From Gammaproteobacteria bacterium (GTDB taxonomy: Bacteria; Pseudomonadota; Gammaproteobacteria; Comchoanobacterales; Comchoanobacteraceae), in the NCBI GenBank assembly GCA_030829925.1, contig JAURNZ010000003.1:1-16352 (forward strand): a DNA stretch of 16,352 nt, written 5' to 3'. Shown here one piece after another: positions 13,918 through 16,352 of this stretch. The translations under genes were made by a program, and so were the position numbers. Under the pieces are notes generated by a model. That model did not search any database, was not told where the DNA came from, and saw only the letters and a list, made by a program, of their open reading frames with translations. How positions within the stretch are numbered: the first letter of the stretch is position 1; each line of letters starts with the position of its first letter.

Positions 13918-15072
13918 TTATTTTGATTTCATTAAAAAATATGAACCCATGAGCGCCGAAAAAACGGAGCCTAAGATAATTCCTAATTTCGCATTAGGCA
14001 GTAAAGATGCATGATATTCAAAAGATAAGCTAGCAATGAACAAGCTCATTGTAAAACCAATGCCTGTCAAGCAAGCAACGCCAATTAACTGGCTCCATTG
14101 GATTTCTTGATCCTTAACAGATAACTTTAAACCAACAGCTAATAAAACAAATGCCATAACCCCTATTGGTTTTCCTAACCAAAGACCAAAAAGAGTTCCT
14201 GATAAAATTGGATGCATTAAGGTATCCGCGTTAAAACCATTCAATATAATGCCACAGTTCATAAATGCAAATAATGGCAAGATGATAAAATTAACCCAAG
14301 GCTCAAGCTCATGTAATAATGTATTCACCATTGACTGGCCGTTTTGATTTTTCTGTGGCAGCAACATGGCCAGAATAACGCCAGTTAATGTTGCATGTAG
14401 ACCTGAATATATAATGGCATACCACATAAAAACTGAAATGATAAAATATGGAAAAAACCGACTTACTTTGAATGCTCTCAGTATCAAGGCTAGTCCCAAC
14501 CAACCCAAAGCTGTTAAAAACCAAATCAAAGATAAATGATCCGAATAAAACAATGCAATAACAATAATAGCACCGATATCATCAACAATTGCTAATGTTG
14601 ACAAAAATAGTCTTAACTTTGGCTGAACACCTGGAGTCACCATTGCTAAAATAGCCAAAGAAAAAGCAATGTCAGTTGCTACAGGAATTGCCCATCCCGA
14701 AATATAGTCTGGATATGGATAATTAAATAAATAATAAATCAAACCTGGAACAACCATACCACCAATGGCACCATAAATCGGTAATGAAACTGTTTTCCAA
14801 TCAGATAATGTACCTGACTCAAATGCTTCACGAATTTCTAAACCAATAAGAAAGAAGAAAATTGCCATCAAGCCTTCATTCATCCAGATTAATAAAGGCT
14901 TCGAAATCGTAAAAGAACCTATATGAAAAGCTAGTTTCGTATTATTAAAATCTGCATATACGCTTTGCCATGGGGAGTTCGCAATAAAGATAGCGATCAA
15001 ACAGCTAAAAAGCATCCACTGTCCAGACTTAATACTTAAAGCCTTAATTTTTTCTGCTTGAATTAGATCCAC
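13918..15072 (-). CDS. nhaA: Na+/H+ antiporter NhaA
   Basis: NhaA exchanges one Na+ or Li+ outward for two H+ inward at the inner membrane and sets sodium and pH homeostasis. The 384-residue product matches E. coli NhaA (388) in length and key residues: Asp134 in VATDIAFSLA, Asp164 and Asp165 in AIVDDIGAI, the pH-sensor-region His226 in GLHATLTGV, and Lys301 in WLGKPIG. FFFLIGLEIREAFESG at 72-87 is also typical. Translation appears to start at GTG 15072. An in-frame stop lies two codons upstream, and AGGAG is about 11 bases before GTG, which is long. An ATG slightly upstream is out of frame and closes quickly. It leads an operon with bcp, 12 bases downstream. Confidence 0.96.
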   Translation of the reverse strand: MDLIQAEKIKALSIKSGQWMLFSCLIAIFIANSPWQSVYADFNNTKLAFHIGSFTISKPLLIWMNEGLMAIFFFLIGLEIREAFESGTLSDWKTVSLPIYGAIGGMVVPGLIYYLFNYPYPDYISGWAIPVATDIAFSLAILAMVTPGVQPKLRLFLSTLAIVDDIGAIIVIALFYSDHLSLIWFLTALGWLGLALILRAFKVSRFFPYFIISVFMWYAIIYSGLHATLTGVILAMLLPQKNQNGQSMVNTLLHELEPWVNFIILPLFAFMNCGIILNGFNADTLMHPILSGTLFGLWLGKPIGVMAFVLLAVGLKLSVKDQEIQWSQLIGVACLTGIGFTMSLFIASLSFEYHASLLPNAKLGIILGSVFSALMGSYFLMKSK

Positions 15073-15204
15073 AATTTATTTAACTCCTCTTTCATGATGT
15101 ATCATAGATTTTATCAATAATTAAAACTTTTGTCATCCGCAGATTAAATTGGACTTTTTATAGGATCTGAATTACTATTATCACATAAGAATAATATAAA
15201 AAAA

Positions 15205-16352
15205 ATGCAAAACCAAAAAAAAGAATCATTTATTTATTCACTCATCAAAGACTACTGGCTAGATTTGAAAAGCAATGATCCGTTATTAGTTAAGTTTCAA
15301 AAAAATCGTTGGTATTATCTGATTGCAATCATTCTTTCAGAATGTGCGCTTGCAACGTTAGTATTTTTTGCGTCCGTAACATTCGCATCTTTCACTGGTG
15401 CCATTGAAGTTAGTAGCACAATATTATTTTTAAACTACTTACCTATGTTGGCGCTTTTAATTATGGCTATCCTTTGTATGACTGTTGTAATTAAACTTTT
15501 AACCGATCTTTTAACGAGAAACTGGCGTTATTATGTACTTATAAATGAGACTAAAAAACTTTGTAATCCAGATGTGCTAAAAAATTTCGACCAACGAGAC
15601 AAGTCTATTGAAACTAATTCGCCTGCAACATTGGCTAAAACATTAGCTGTGTGTGTATCTGACTTACTTGATGCCGGTACAACGATTATTACAGCAATCA
15701 TTCAATTTATACCTTCAATTGTTATATTATATCTTGTAAACCCATATTTGCCCCTTATCACCTTTTTTACTTGCGTAGTCTTACTATTTACTTGTTATCA
15801 AGTAGCCAAAATCATGAATGATTCTCAGGCAAAATACATGGGGCATGAAAATCAATTTCAAACATTTGCTGAGATCATCACAACATTTGCTCAAAGCTTC
15901 AGCATGCAACCACACTTATGCGATTCAAGAAAAACATCTTTAGAGGAGATTGTTAATGAAGCCTATGAAGCCAGGGGGGATTACTCTATTAAAAAAGCAA
16001 TTTTTAACTTCTTTGCAACCCTTTCAAAACAAATTGTTATTTACGGTCCTTACCTATTATTTGGTTACTATGCCATTCAATCACAAATGAGCATGGCAGA
16101 ATTTACATTAATCGTAAATGCATTCATTCAAGCCTCCTCTAGTCTAATGGAAATCAACCAAATACAAACAATGATTGTTAAATGTAACAATGCAAAAGAC
16201 CTTTACAAACATTATAAATACATACAAAATGCAGATGTTAAACCAGTATTAGAACAACATATTAGCAAAGATGATTCCATCACATTTAGAGAAGCAAAGA
16301 TTTTTCAAATTGAAACCACTGCACCTTATAAAATAAGAATTAAAGATGATAC
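15205..16352 (+). CDS. ABC transporter, fused membrane and ATPase type (SbmA/YddA-like), cut at right edge
   Basis: The visible 382 residues contain an ABC membrane domain with about six hydrophobic segments (roughly 37-60, 76-98, 152-177, 181-199, 268-290, 297-316). After helix 2 comes NWRYYVLI (106-113) and then FDQRDKSIE at 128-136, which resembles the (N/D)PDQRI motif of the SbmA/BacA/YddA branch. After a linker, DSITFREAKIFQIE at 357-370 looks like the first strand of an ATP-binding domain, so the whole protein probably fuses permease and ATPase as in YddA. Walker motifs lie beyond the window. The start at ATG 15205 follows a poly-A stretch with no clear Shine-Dalgarno, and no convincing promoter was found in the gap from nhaA. 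Substrates of this branch include peptides and vitamin B12-like molecules; none can be assigned here. Confidence 0.82.
   Translation, partial: MQNQKKESFIYSLIKDYWLDLKSNDPLLVKFQKNRWYYLIAIILSECALATLVFFASVTFASFTGAIEVSSTILFLNYLPMLALLIMAILCMTVVIKLLTDLLTRNWRYYVLINETKKLCNPDVLKNFDQRDKSIETNSPATLAKTLAVCVSDLLDAGTTIITAIIQFIPSIVILYLVNPYLPLITFFTCVVLLFTCYQVAKIMNDSQAKYMGHENQFQTFAEIITTFAQSFSMQPHLCDSRKTSLEEIVNEAYEARGDYSIKKAIFNFFATLSKQIVIYGPYLLFGYYAIQSQMSMAEFTLIVNAFIQASSSLMEINQIQTMIVKCNNAKDLYKHYKYIQNADVKPVLEQHISKDDSITFREAKIFQIETTAPYKIRIKDD

Noticed and set aside
14309..14524. Minus-strand 71-residue frame inside nhaA
   Set aside because: It lies in another frame on the same strand within a strongly conserved gene, with no ribosome site.
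15130..15181. Possible promoter elements TTGTCA (15130-15135), TTGGAC (15149-15154) and TATTAT (15176-15181) for the ABC transporter gene
   Set aside because: None of the pairings gives a 16-18 base spacer with good matches at both hexamers, so no promoter is claimed.
1..16352. tRNA or rRNA genes, CRISPR arrays, insertion sequences, phage genes, riboswitches
   Set aside because: Reading both strands showed no cloverleaf-like stretches, regularly spaced repeats, transposase motifs or long structured leaders; a covariance-model scan would be decisive.

Overview
The window is AT-rich DNA from a bacterium, most likely a gammaproteobacterium. RluB, YciB, BolA, NhaA, MiaE and GpmI all read as gammaproteobacterial-type proteins. 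The low GC content, the block of unrecognised helical proteins and the reduced Tat system would fit a host-associated lineage, such as one near Legionellales/Coxiellaceae. That placement is inference; nothing here fixes the genus.

Layout, left to right. (1) Minus strand: miaE (tRNA hydroxylase) overlaps the 5' part of gpmI (glycolysis), which runs off the left edge. (2) Plus strand 1337-5134: three genes I cannot assign to any family. The first product has a signal-peptide-like N-terminus. The other two are predicted soluble and helical, are co-transcribed, and share the heptapeptide SDDKENT in their C-terminal tails. The block ends at a strong intrinsic terminator at 5168-5194. (3) Minus strand: an alpha/beta hydrolase overlaps rluB (23S rRNA pseudouridine synthase). 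(4) Plus strand, divergent: an L,D-transpeptidase followed directly by tatC, tatA and a short tatB, the reverse of the usual tatABC order. (5) Minus strand 8806-10631: two adjacent multi-membrane proteins that look like diverged paralogues. (6) Minus strand: a YciO/YrdC-type protein overlaps an MFS transporter. (7) Plus strand: yciB and bolA, with a promoter placed so that the yciB message may be leaderless. (8) Minus strand: nhaA and a Bcp/PrxQ peroxiredoxin. (9) Plus strand at the right edge: the membrane half of an ABC transporter, cut by the window end.

Most genes are housekeeping or envelope functions in tight, often overlapping pairs. The unusual content is the 1337-5134 block, the tandem membrane paralogues, and a TatC that lacks the usual N-terminal signal-peptide-binding glutamate. 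No tRNA, rRNA, CRISPR array, insertion sequence or phage gene was seen. No gene-free stretch exceeds 300 bases; the longest are about 130 bases and carry only possible promoters.
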